NCBI RefSeq assembly: GCF_021215455.1
Contig: NZ_JAJPWV010000006.1
Coordinates: 1 to 64,000 of the forward strand
Source: Mucilaginibacter roseus
Lineage (GTDB): Bacteria; Bacteroidota; Bacteroidia; Sphingobacteriales; Sphingobacteriaceae
Reading direction: 5' to 3'
Length of the DNA: 64,000 nucleotides
Made by a program: the position numbers and the translations under genes. The notes under the pieces were generated by a model, which worked only from the letters and a program-made list of their open reading frames with translations, searched no databases and was not told the DNA's origin. Of the stretch, positions 1-6,535 are shown in pieces. Each line of letters starts with the position of its first letter. The first letter of the stretch is position 1.

Positions 1-46
1 TTGGGGTGTAAATAAGTAGTAAAGGCAAATGGCCCCCAAAACAAAA

Positions 47-74
47 AAGCCGGTCAATTGTAGTTGACCGGCTT
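47..74. terminator. Bidirectional intrinsic terminator hairpin
   Basis: Perfect 11-bp inverted repeat (47-57 and 64-74) with a 6-nt loop. An A-run at 43-48 gives a T-run on the minus strand, and a short T-run follows on the plus strand. It lies 40 nt past the stop of the minus-strand DUF4256 gene and fits its terminator. It may also end a gene entering from the left. Confidence 0.7.
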
Positions 75-113
75 TGCTGCCTGTTATTGTGTTAATGGTT
101 TAAGCGCTAAGTA

Positions 114-677
114 TTAAACTTTAATCATGCCCCTGAAACCACGAGCAGCGTAGTAGGATGAAGCACCGTTATGGTAAGTAAAAACAGTATCGTATCGACG
201 GTCGCAAAAAATGGCGCCACCGAGTTTGCGGATGCTGGCCGGGGTTTGTATCCAGCTGGATGTCTTTAAATCAAATTTACCCAGTTGTTGCAGCTCACGG
301 TATTGTGCTTTGGTAAGCATTTCAATACCCATTTCAGCAGCCATATCCATTGCGGTGCTTTCCGGTTTAAATTCCTTGCGGGCTTCTAATGCCTGGCTAT
401 CATAACACAGGCTGCGCCTGCCTTTGGGACTTTCGGGTGCGCAATCGTAAAAAATGTATTTGCCGGTTTCAATATCAAAACCCACCACATCAGGCTCGCC
501 GCCGGTGCGTTCCATTTCGTTTAACGACCATAGTTTTGAGGTATTAATAAGTAGCTTTTCTTCAACATCAGCCCAGGCAATACCCGGGTGGCGATTTTTG
601 TTCTTTTCAAAACGGGCTTTTAAGGTTTTGAGCAATTCGATTTGATCATTGGGGCGGAGGTGATTTTTAAGATTCAT
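114..677 (-). CDS. DUF4256 family protein
   Basis: 187 aa, no signal peptide or membrane segment, so probably cytoplasmic. The whole length resembles the DUF4256 family: a helical N-terminus, then conserved pieces such as GGEPDVVGFD (about residues 59-68), SPKGRRSLCYD (about 83-93) and a C-terminal block with GGAIFCDRR. The family has no established biochemical function and I do not assign one. The gene stands alone on the minus strand, downstream of the restriction-modification-like pair and separated from it by a 73-bp AT-rich gap. A hairpin terminator follows. The start is the only ATG giving the full conserved N-terminus. Confidence 0.75.
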   Translation of the reverse strand: MNLKNHLRPNDQIELLKTLKARFEKNKNRHPGIAWADVEEKLLINTSKLWSLNEMERTGGEPDVVGFDIETGKYIFYDCAPESPKGRRSLCYDSQALEARKEFKPESTAMDMAAEMGIEMLTKAQYRELQQLGKFDLKTSSWIQTPASIRKLGGAIFCDRRYDTVFTYHNGASSYYAARGFRGMIKV

Positions 678-750
678 TTAGACGTAGAATGACCGATACT
701 AATTGAATTATTTAAACGCTTTATTTAATAAAATATAAGAAAATCTTATA

Positions 751-1545
751 TTAAATGTTTCTTGTCTTATATACATTTAATTCGTCAAAGCTTAATTCTT
801 TATGATCAACCAATCTATAGTGTTTTTCAGAAGATACCAATATTTCCTCTTCTATTCGTTCAAATTCAAACAGAGCAATATCCCCATTCACCATAAATTG
901 TGCTGCTATAGGTTTGCAGATTAAATTAGGGAATTTTGAAGCACCAATGGCAAAGTCCTGTTCAATTTGTACAACACCAAGCTTATCTGATTTGCCTTTT
1001 GCCTGAACCGGGATTACATAATGAATTCCGCGCTTATCAATGCCGATATAAATTTCGTCTGTTTCAACTTGCCCCATACTAGGAACAGTGGTTCTCAGAT
1101 GATTTTGTAGAGAATAACACGTTAAACCAGTAAATATATCAAGCAGTCTATTATATCTTATAATAGCTAAAAGAGCTTGCTCATCACTCATTGCATATTT
1201 AGCAATTATACCCGGAGTAGCATTCGGAATTTTTGTTATAGAAAAATGGTCTGTTGGTTTAAAAAAGGTTGTTTTAGTTAACGCTAATTTGTACATGCCT
1301 CTTCCTGCAGGCCTTATTATCCATTCAAACCCCTTAGGTGTAATATCAATAATATTTTTAGGTAGCGAATTGCGATAACGGAAAGAGTATAATATATCAC
1401 CTATGTTTTTTGGTAATTTTACTTTTAAAAGGGCCGCAATATTTTCGATGTCAATTCTAGTAAAATCAATTTCTGTTAATCCTTCTTTATAGGAATTGAA
1501 GAAGACAGCTTCAATAATCTGGGAATATCGGTTGGCTTTTGACAT
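751..1545 (-). CDS. Putative restriction endonuclease (PD-(D/E)xK-like, QxK variant)
   Basis: 264 aa, soluble. The central part carries acidic residues E161, D163 and E164, then a strand ending in VQAKGK with Q181-x-K183. An acidic residue followed by a Q-x-K strand is the Mrr-type variant of the PD-(D/E)xK nuclease core, so I infer a DNA endonuclease. Residues 1-100 look like a winged-helix or target-recognition part. It begins two bases after the stop of the upstream methyltransferase gene, so the two are surely co-transcribed and probably translationally coupled. This is the standard layout of a type II restriction-modification pair. The region is visibly more AT-rich than the surrounding genes, which suggests horizontal acquisition. 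Cleavage specificity cannot be read from the sequence. A non-nuclease accessory protein remains possible. Confidence 0.6.
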   Translation of the reverse strand: MSKANRYSQIIEAVFFNSYKEGLTEIDFTRIDIENIAALLKVKLPKNIGDILYSFRYRNSLPKNIIDITPKGFEWIIRPAGRGMYKLALTKTTFFKPTDHFSITKIPNATPGIIAKYAMSDEQALLAIIRYNRLLDIFTGLTCYSLQNHLRTTVPSMGQVETDEIYIGIDKRGIHYVIPVQAKGKSDKLGVVQIEQDFAIGASKFPNLICKPIAAQFMVNGDIALFEFERIEEEILVSSEKHYRLVDHKELSFDELNVYKTRNI

Positions 1546-1547
1546 GA

Positions 1548-2846
1548 TTATTGATTAAAACCATTCCATTTTAATATAACTACTTCTTCATTTAAAACCG
1601 ATTTTGTTGTTGTAGAGAATCTCGTTCTAAATAAATCAATTCTTATTAACTCATAGCCTAAAGACTGGGCGATATCTGCCAATATCTTCCCCGTTGGAAT
1701 CATCACTCTAAGAAAAGAGGCTTGGTCTCCTACCACATAAGCTAAATAAGCATTTGGTGCCAAAACACCACGTAATTCTTTTAAATGCCTGGCAATGCCT
1801 CCAAAGTAAAGTTTGGTTACTTTAGCGTATAGCTTTTCAAAGCCGGAGGTTTTACCAAGTTCAATTCTTTTGCTTTCAATCTCCTCGGCTATGTTTTGAA
1901 TTTCTGAAAAATCAGCTACGAATTGGTCGTCAGAATCATCTTTGTATACGCCTTTTGTATTAGATCTTAGTAAGGTCTTTTTCATAGATCTTAGCTCTTC
2001 GCGATTATTTATAAATCCGAGTAATACAGATTCTAAGCGGGTTGTCCTAGTATAATCTTTTTCATTAGGATATGGTGGAGAAGTTATGACTGCGGTAACC
2101 TTTCGTCCGTTTAAAACCCTTTTAATATCTCGAGCATCAGATAAGATAACTTCGGCGGAAGGATAATTGTGTTTACCCAGTATCTTCAAATCATTACAAA
2201 TGTTAGTTATTTGCTGATACCAATTGTTTACCACATCTGCATCTGTCTTGATTTTGCCAATTCCCACTTCAGGCCCAAAACGTAAATTGCTGTTTTTATA
2301 AACTAAAGCTGTTCCGTAAGCAAGTTTAAAATATATATAAAATTTAGTATGCTTGTACTTTTCTATTTCCTCTAACAATATAATAGATTTATGTAGAGGA
2401 ATAGCACTTATTGAATTTTTTAAGATTATTTTTTCCTGATCCGGTTTTAACGATTTAAGTACTTGTTTGCCCGAAGTGTCAACATCAACTTTGCTTATTT
2501 CTTTGTTTGCAGAATTTTTTATTTTGTCAACGTAGCATTTCATTTGGTCAACATCAACATCCCAGCTGGTTTTAACAGAGCTTGCAAAATGGGCAAAACC
2601 ATTTGCTTCGATACCGATGGATGGTATGTTGTTTAATTTGGCTTCAACGATTGTTGTCCCAGTGCCACAAAAAGGGTCCAATAATATATCTTCAGAATTT
2701 AGATTAAATTCTTTTATATATTTTCGAACTATATGCGGTGGATAAGATAAAACGAACCTGTACCAGTCATGAATTTCCTTATCTGAGCTATTGATTTTAT
2801 TAATAACTGAATTTCTATATCTCGGCTCTATTGAAACAGTATCCAT
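1548..2846 (-). CDS. Site-specific DNA methyltransferase (N4-cytosine/N6-adenine type)
   Basis: 432 aa. The SAM-binding motif I is DPFCGTGTT at residues 57-65 and the catalytic motif IV is TSPPYP at 255-260, which marks an amino-methyltransferase acting on exocyclic N4-cytosine or N6-adenine. Motif I precedes motif IV, unlike the usual beta-class order, with about 190 residues in between that may hold target recognition. The N-terminal block WYRFVLSYPPHIV (29-41) is typical of this methylase subfamily. A second conserved segment near the C-terminus, YLAYVVGDQ, supports a complete enzyme. It is the first gene of a two-gene unit with the putative endonuclease. The start is the ATG at 2846, with a -7-like box 17 bp upstream. 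The SPPY form of motif IV slightly favours N4-methylcytosine. Confidence 0.85.
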   Translation of the reverse strand: MDTVSIEPRYRNSVINKINSSDKEIHDWYRFVLSYPPHIVRKYIKEFNLNSEDILLDPFCGTGTTIVEAKLNNIPSIGIEANGFAHFASSVKTSWDVDVDQMKCYVDKIKNSANKEISKVDVDTSGKQVLKSLKPDQEKIILKNSISAIPLHKSIILLEEIEKYKHTKFYIYFKLAYGTALVYKNSNLRFGPEVGIGKIKTDADVVNNWYQQITNICNDLKILGKHNYPSAEVILSDARDIKRVLNGRKVTAVITSPPYPNEKDYTRTTRLESVLLGFINNREELRSMKKTLLRSNTKGVYKDDSDDQFVADFSEIQNIAEEIESKRIELGKTSGFEKLYAKVTKLYFGGIARHLKELRGVLAPNAYLAYVVGDQASFLRVMIPTGKILADIAQSLGYELIRIDLFRTRFSTTTKSVLNEEVVILKWNGFNQ

Positions 2847-2862
2847 GATGTTTTTACCTGAA

Positions 2863-2870
2863 CAAATTTA
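2863..2870 (-). promoter_or_regulatory. Candidate -7 box for the methyltransferase-nuclease pair
   Basis: On the minus strand this reads TAAATTTG, a perfect match to the Bacteroidota -7 consensus TAnnTTTG, 17 bp upstream of the methyltransferase ATG. I see no convincing -33 TTG, and the area is AT-rich, so chance is possible. Confidence 0.35.
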
Positions 2871-2964
2871 ATTTTTTGATTAAATAAAACTTAACATAAT
2901 TGGCTAATTATAAATTTAAAGTTTTGCAGCTAATTAGTCTAAAAATGCCTTTATTAACAAAAAA

Positions 2965-2994
2965 AAAGCCACTAAACTTTCGTAAAGCGGCTTT
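2965..2994 (-). terminator. Terminator downstream of the tRNA-Glu pair
   Basis: Stem AAAGCC/GGCTTT with an inner CTTT/AAAG stem. On the minus strand it is followed by a run of T (A-run at 2959-2967 on the plus strand). It starts right after the 3' end of the promoter-distal tRNA. Confidence 0.65.
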
Positions 2995-2996
2995 GG

Positions 2997-3068
2997 TAGT
3001 CCATAGGGGAATCGAACCCCTGTTTCCAGAATGAAAATCTGGCGTCCTAACCCCTAGACGAATGGACC
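2997..3068 (-). tRNA. tRNA-Glu (anticodon TTC), promoter-distal copy
   Basis: A 72-nt cloverleaf read on the minus strand. The acceptor stem GGTCCAT pairs with ATGGACT (first pair G-U) and is followed by discriminator A. The anticodon stem CCAGA/TCTGG holds the loop TTTTCAT, with anticodon TTC at 3033-3035, and the T-arm contains GGTTCGATTCC. The CCA end is only partly encoded (CC follows the discriminator). It is identical to the second copy 65 nt upstream. Confidence 0.95.
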
Positions 3069-3133
3069 GGGTTAGTGAATACGTAAAAAATAAAGCTGAA
3101 AATGATCATTCACAATTCTCAATTTCAACGCGG

Positions 3134-3205
3134 TAGTCCATAGGGGAATCGAACCCCTGTTTCCAGAATGAAAATCTGGCGTCCTAACCCCTAGACGAAT
3201 GGACC
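3134..3205 (-). tRNA. tRNA-Glu (anticodon TTC), promoter-proximal copy
   Basis: Sequence-identical duplicate of the neighbouring tRNA-Glu, with the same 72-nt span, anticodon TTC and acceptor stem. The two copies are separated by a 65-nt spacer with no promoter-like element, so they are probably made from one transcript starting near 3238. Confidence 0.95.
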
Positions 3206-3244
3206 ATTATTTGTAAAAGAACAAATCCCCTTATTTTGGGTCTG

Positions 3245-3252
3245 CAAAGATA
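3245..3252 (-). promoter_or_regulatory. -7 box of the tRNA-Glu transcript
   Basis: Minus-strand TATCTTTG, a perfect TAnnTTTG match, 40 bp upstream of the mature 5' end of the first tRNA. No clear -33 element is seen at the expected distance. Confidence 0.55.
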
Positions 3253-3376
3253 TATCTTTCCAAATAAAATTAAAATATTATTTGCAACATTTTAAAATTC
3301 TTAAACGGTGTGGTAATCGGCGCGTTATCAAAAAAACAAAAAGCTGCACCAACGTATTGTATACCTACATCAGCTT

Positions 3377-3889
3377 ATGAACAAAAAAAAGATTGACGAC
3401 AGTCACCTCGGCTTTATGCGGATGGCCGTTAAATGTGCCGACGATAACATACACACAGGCAACGGCGGGCCTTTCGGCGCCGTTATAGTAAAAAATGGTG
3501 AAGTGGTGGCCTGCACGCCTAACTCGGTAACCGCTACTAATGACCCTACAGCTCATGCCGAGGTAAATGCCATTCGCGAAGCTTGCAAAAAACTTAAAAC
3601 GCCCGACCTTGAAGGCTGCATTATGTATACCAGTTGCGAGCCCTGCCCTATGTGTACCAGCGCAATTTACTGGGCTCGCATTGGTGTGGTTTATTATGGC
3701 AATACCAAAACCGATGCTGAATGGGCTGGCTTTGGCGATACGCAAATATCGGCAGAGTTAGTTAAGCCGCTCAACGAGCGTAGCGTACAATTTAAGCGCA
3801 TTGGGGCGAGTGATGCCATACGCAGTTTTGAGCAGTGGGTGGAGCTGAGCGAGGCTGAAAAAAGTGAGGTAAAAAACGGAACTCTTTAG
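3377..3889 (+). CDS. guaD: Guanine deaminase / nucleoside deaminase of the CDA fold
   Basis: 170 aa, cytoplasmic. It is a zinc-dependent deaminase of the cytidine/dCMP deaminase superfamily with the HAE signature at 60-62 (zinc ligand H60, proton shuttle E62) and the CEPCPMC signature with zinc ligands C90 and C93. The segment after the second motif (DAEWAGFGD, then a C-terminal helix) matches small bacterial guanine deaminases such as B. subtilis GuaD more than the tRNA deaminase TadA, so guanine to xanthine is the likely reaction. It is the first gene of a seven-gene run; the next gene starts 14 bp later. A purine-salvage role is established for the family. Why it sits before ergothioneine genes is unexplained. 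Confidence 0.85.
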   Translation: MNKKKIDDSHLGFMRMAVKCADDNIHTGNGGPFGAVIVKNGEVVACTPNSVTATNDPTAHAEVNAIREACKKLKTPDLEGCIMYTSCEPCPMCTSAIYWARIGVVYYGNTKTDAEWAGFGDTQISAELVKPLNERSVQFKRIGASDAIRSFEQWVELSEAEKSEVKNGTL

Positions 3890-3903
3890 TAAATTTATAT
3901 CCA

Positions 3904-4185
3904 ATGAAAGCTACCTGGAACAACACGGTGATTGCTGAGAGCGACGACACCATCGTAATAGAGAATAACCATTATTTTCCGCCGGCGAGTGTAAAGCAGG
4001 AGTACCTGCAAAGCAGCGAAACACATACCACTTGCCCCTGGAAAGGGCTGGCATCATATTATACCCTTACCGTTGATGGTAAGGAGAATAAAGATGCTGC
4101 CTGGTACTACCCGGAACCCAAGGATGCCGCCGCCGAAATTAAAGGCTATATAGCTTTTTGGAAAGGGGTTAAGGTAAGCGAATGA
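3904..4185 (+). CDS. DUF427 domain protein
   Basis: 93 aa, a single DUF427 domain covering the whole protein: MKATWN at the start, the central YFPPASV (24-30), the THTTCPWKG stretch (41-49) and the DAAWYYPEP segment (64-72). DUF427 proteins are small beta-rich cytoplasmic proteins without an agreed function. The stop codon overlaps the start of the next gene by 4 bp (ATGA), so it is translationally coupled to the flavoprotein. The Cys in TCPW is a conserved family residue. No catalytic claim is made. Confidence 0.85.
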   Translation: MKATWNNTVIAESDDTIVIENNHYFPPASVKQEYLQSSETHTTCPWKGLASYYTLTVDGKENKDAAWYYPEPKDAAAEIKGYIAFWKGVKVSE

Positions 4186-5564
4186 AGCAATATGATGCGA
4201 TAGTTATAGGCGCCGGGCAGGCCGGTGTTCCCCTGGCTAAAAAACTGGCTAAGGCCGGAAAGAAGACGGCACTAATTGAAAAACGTTTTGTTGGCGGTAC
4301 GTGTGTTAATGACGGCTGTACGCCTACCAAAGCCATGATTGCCTCGGCAAAGGCGGCGTATAACGCGATACATGCTGCCGAAGTGGGTGTTACGGTTAAT
4401 GGTTACTCGGTTGACCTGAAAGCGATAAAGGAGCGTAAGGATAAGATCGTGATGAAATCGCGCACGGGCGGCCAAAGCGCTGTGGAGAAAACTGAAGGGC
4501 TCGATCTCATTTTTGGAGAGGCCAGCTTTATCGGTGATAAATCCGTGATCGTAAAACTCAACGAGGGGGGAGAGGAGCAATTAAGTGCTGAGCTGTTTTT
4601 TGTTAACACGGGCGCGTCACCCATGATACCGGTCATTGACGGGTTGCATGATGTGGGGTACCTTACGTCAACTACCATACTTGACCTGGAAGAGGTGCCA
4701 CAGCATCTGCTGATTATCGGCGGTAATTACATCGGGCTGGAGTTTGGGCAAATGTTCAGCCGGTTTGGCAGTAAGGTTACCATCCTGGAACGGTCAGAAC
4801 GGTTATTACCCCGCGAGGATGAGGACGTCGCGCAGGAGCTGACTAAAATTCTGCAAAAAGAAAACATCACCATATTATGCAACGCACAGGCCAAAAGCTT
4901 TGATAAAACCGGGTACGAAATAACCGCTGCTGTTGAGCGAGGGGGCGAAACCGAAAGCATCAGTTGCACACATGTATTGGTGGCGGCAGGCCGTAAGCCG
5001 CAAACCGAAAGGCTTTCGCTTGATAAAACCGGGGTAGAGCTGGATGATAAAGGCTTTATCAAGGTAAATAATAAATTGGAGACTAACGTGGAAGGCATTT
5101 ATGCCTTAGGTGATGTAAAACCCGGCCCCGCATTTACCCATATTTCCTATAACGATTATACTATTGTATACCGCAACCTTTTTGAGGGAGAGAGTTTTAC
5201 TACAGACGACAGGCCGGTACCGTACTGCATGTTTACTGATCCGCAGCTTGGCCGCATTGGTTTGAGCGAGATGGAGGCGAAAAAGCAGGGCATCAACTAC
5301 CAGGTGGCTACGCTGCCTATGGAGCACGTTGCCCGTGCTATTGAGGTGGGCGATACACGCGGTATGATGAAGGCCATTGTCGACCCGGAAAGTAAAAAGA
5401 TTTTGGGTGCCGCCATTTTAGGCGAGCAGGGCGGCGAAATTATGTCGGTACTGCAAATGGCTATGGAAGGCGGCATTACGTATGACCGGATACGTTATTG
5501 TGTGTTCGCGCACCCTACGTATTCAGAATCGCTGAATAACCTCTTCATGTCGTTAGAGAAGTAA
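4182..5564 (+). CDS. Pyridine nucleotide-disulfide oxidoreductase (MerA/glutathione reductase-like)
   Basis: 460 aa. FAD-binding GAGQAG at 10-15, redox-active disulfide C41-VNDG-C46 followed by TPTK, a NAD(P)H-binding GGNYIG motif at about 179-184, the second FAD motif YALGDV at about 306-311, and a C-terminal dimerisation domain with the catalytic dyad H444/E449 (HPTYSE). These features make it a complete class I flavoprotein disulfide reductase. It lacks both the N-terminal heavy-metal domain and the C-terminal Cys pair of true mercuric reductase, and the dihydrolipoamide dehydrogenase context is missing. It overlaps the DUF427 gene by 4 bp and precedes the ABC ATPase gene by 5 bp. From that setting I infer that its substrate is a small disulfide, possibly oxidised ergothioneine. 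This is not shown by the sequence. Confidence 0.85.
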   Translation: MKQYDAIVIGAGQAGVPLAKKLAKAGKKTALIEKRFVGGTCVNDGCTPTKAMIASAKAAYNAIHAAEVGVTVNGYSVDLKAIKERKDKIVMKSRTGGQSAVEKTEGLDLIFGEASFIGDKSVIVKLNEGGEEQLSAELFFVNTGASPMIPVIDGLHDVGYLTSTTILDLEEVPQHLLIIGGNYIGLEFGQMFSRFGSKVTILERSERLLPREDEDVAQELTKILQKENITILCNAQAKSFDKTGYEITAAVERGGETESISCTHVLVAAGRKPQTERLSLDKTGVELDDKGFIKVNNKLETNVEGIYALGDVKPGPAFTHISYNDYTIVYRNLFEGESFTTDDRPVPYCMFTDPQLGRIGLSEMEAKKQGINYQVATLPMEHVARAIEVGDTRGMMKAIVDPESKKILGAAILGEQGGEIMSVLQMAMEGGITYDRIRYCVFAHPTYSESLNNLFMSLEK

Positions 5565-5569
5565 ACTGC

Positions 5570-6535
5570 ATGATAAAGGCCGATAACCTGAGCAAACATT
5601 TTGGCGCTATAAAGGCGGTTGATAAGGTATCTTTTGAGGTTACTGAGGGCGAAACCATGGTTTTACTGGGTACCAGCGGCTGCGGAAAAACCACCACGCT
5701 TAAAATGCTTAACCGGCTTATTGAGCCTACAAGCGGCACCATCAGTATAAACGGCAGGGATGTGGCAAGCCGGCAACCCGAAGAGCTTCGGCGGGGTATA
5801 GGCTATGTGTTACAAAATAATGGTTTGTTTCCGCATTACACCGTGGCTCAGAATATTGCCGTAGTGCCCAACCTGCTCAAATGGGATAGAGCGAAAACCC
5901 AGAAGCGCACTACGGAGTTGATGGAAAAACTGCATCTGTCGGTACAATACCTTAATGCCTATCCTAACGAGTTAAGCGGCGGGCAGCAGCAGCGCGTGGG
6001 GTTGGCCCGTGCCTTGGTTGCCGATGCGCCGGTGTTGTTAATGGATGAGCCATTCGGCGCGCTGGATAATGTTACGCGCACTAAAATACATGCCGAATTT
6101 AAAGCGCTTGATGAATTGAAGCGCAAAACCATTATTATGGTTACCCATGATGTTCAGGAAGCTTTTGCCCTTGGCGACCGCATTGTAATTATGGACAAGG
6201 GGCGCATTGTGCAGCAGGGCACTCCGCAAGAGTTGCTTTTTACTCCGGCGAATGATTTTGTAAAAGACTTTTTGAAAGAGCAGCATCTGCAATTAGAGCT
6301 ACGCTCTGTTAAGCTAACGGATATCTGGCCGGGGCTTACAGATACCGGCCGTAAAACACATACTGATCTGCTATCAGCCGATGAAAACATGTGGACAGCC
6401 TTAGAGGGTTTTAAATTTACGCAGCACGATAATATCAACATCATTAACCAACACACACGCGAGATAAAAAGCGTTGGCTTTGAGGCCTTGATGAGCGCCT
6501 ATTATCAATATAAAAAGCAACCGCACCATGAATGA
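5570..6535 (+). CDS. egtV: ABC transporter ATP-binding protein, probable ergothioneine importer subunit EgtV
   Basis: 321 aa, cytoplasmic ATPase of the betaine/choline (OpuCA/ProV) family. Walker A GTSGCGKTT at 34-42, Q-loop Q82, signature LSGGQQQ at 135-141, Walker B VLLMDEP at 155-161. The C-terminal part after about residue 240 is only about 80 residues and does not hold two full CBS domains as in osmoregulatory OpuA/ProV ATPases, which argues against osmotic control. The stop region overlaps the permease gene by 8 bp. The family alone would say quaternary ammonium uptake. The adjacent egtB and egtD genes and the permease-SBP fusion partner suggest the EgtUV ergothioneine importer class instead. 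Betaine or choline remain alternatives. Confidence 0.75.
   Translation: MIKADNLSKHFGAIKAVDKVSFEVTEGETMVLLGTSGCGKTTTLKMLNRLIEPTSGTISINGRDVASRQPEELRRGIGYVLQNNGLFPHYTVAQNIAVVPNLLKWDRAKTQKRTTELMEKLHLSVQYLNAYPNELSGGQQQRVGLARALVADAPVLLMDEPFGALDNVTRTKIHAEFKALDELKRKTIIMVTHDVQEAFALGDRIVIMDKGRIVQQGTPQELLFTPANDFVKDFLKEQHLQLELRSVKLTDIWPGLTDTGRKTHTDLLSADENMWTALEGFKFTQHDNINIINQHTREIKSVGFEALMSAYYQYKKQPHHE

Noticed and set aside
2847..3205. Genomic island inserted at tRNA-Glu
   Set aside because: The AT-rich module lies just past the tRNA 3' end, but there is no integrase gene and no repeat of the tRNA end on the other side, so site-specific integration is not supported.
4182..5564. Mercuric reductase with a mercury resistance operon
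   Set aside because: No N-terminal metal-binding domain, no C-terminal vicinal cysteines, and no merR, merT or merP nearby.
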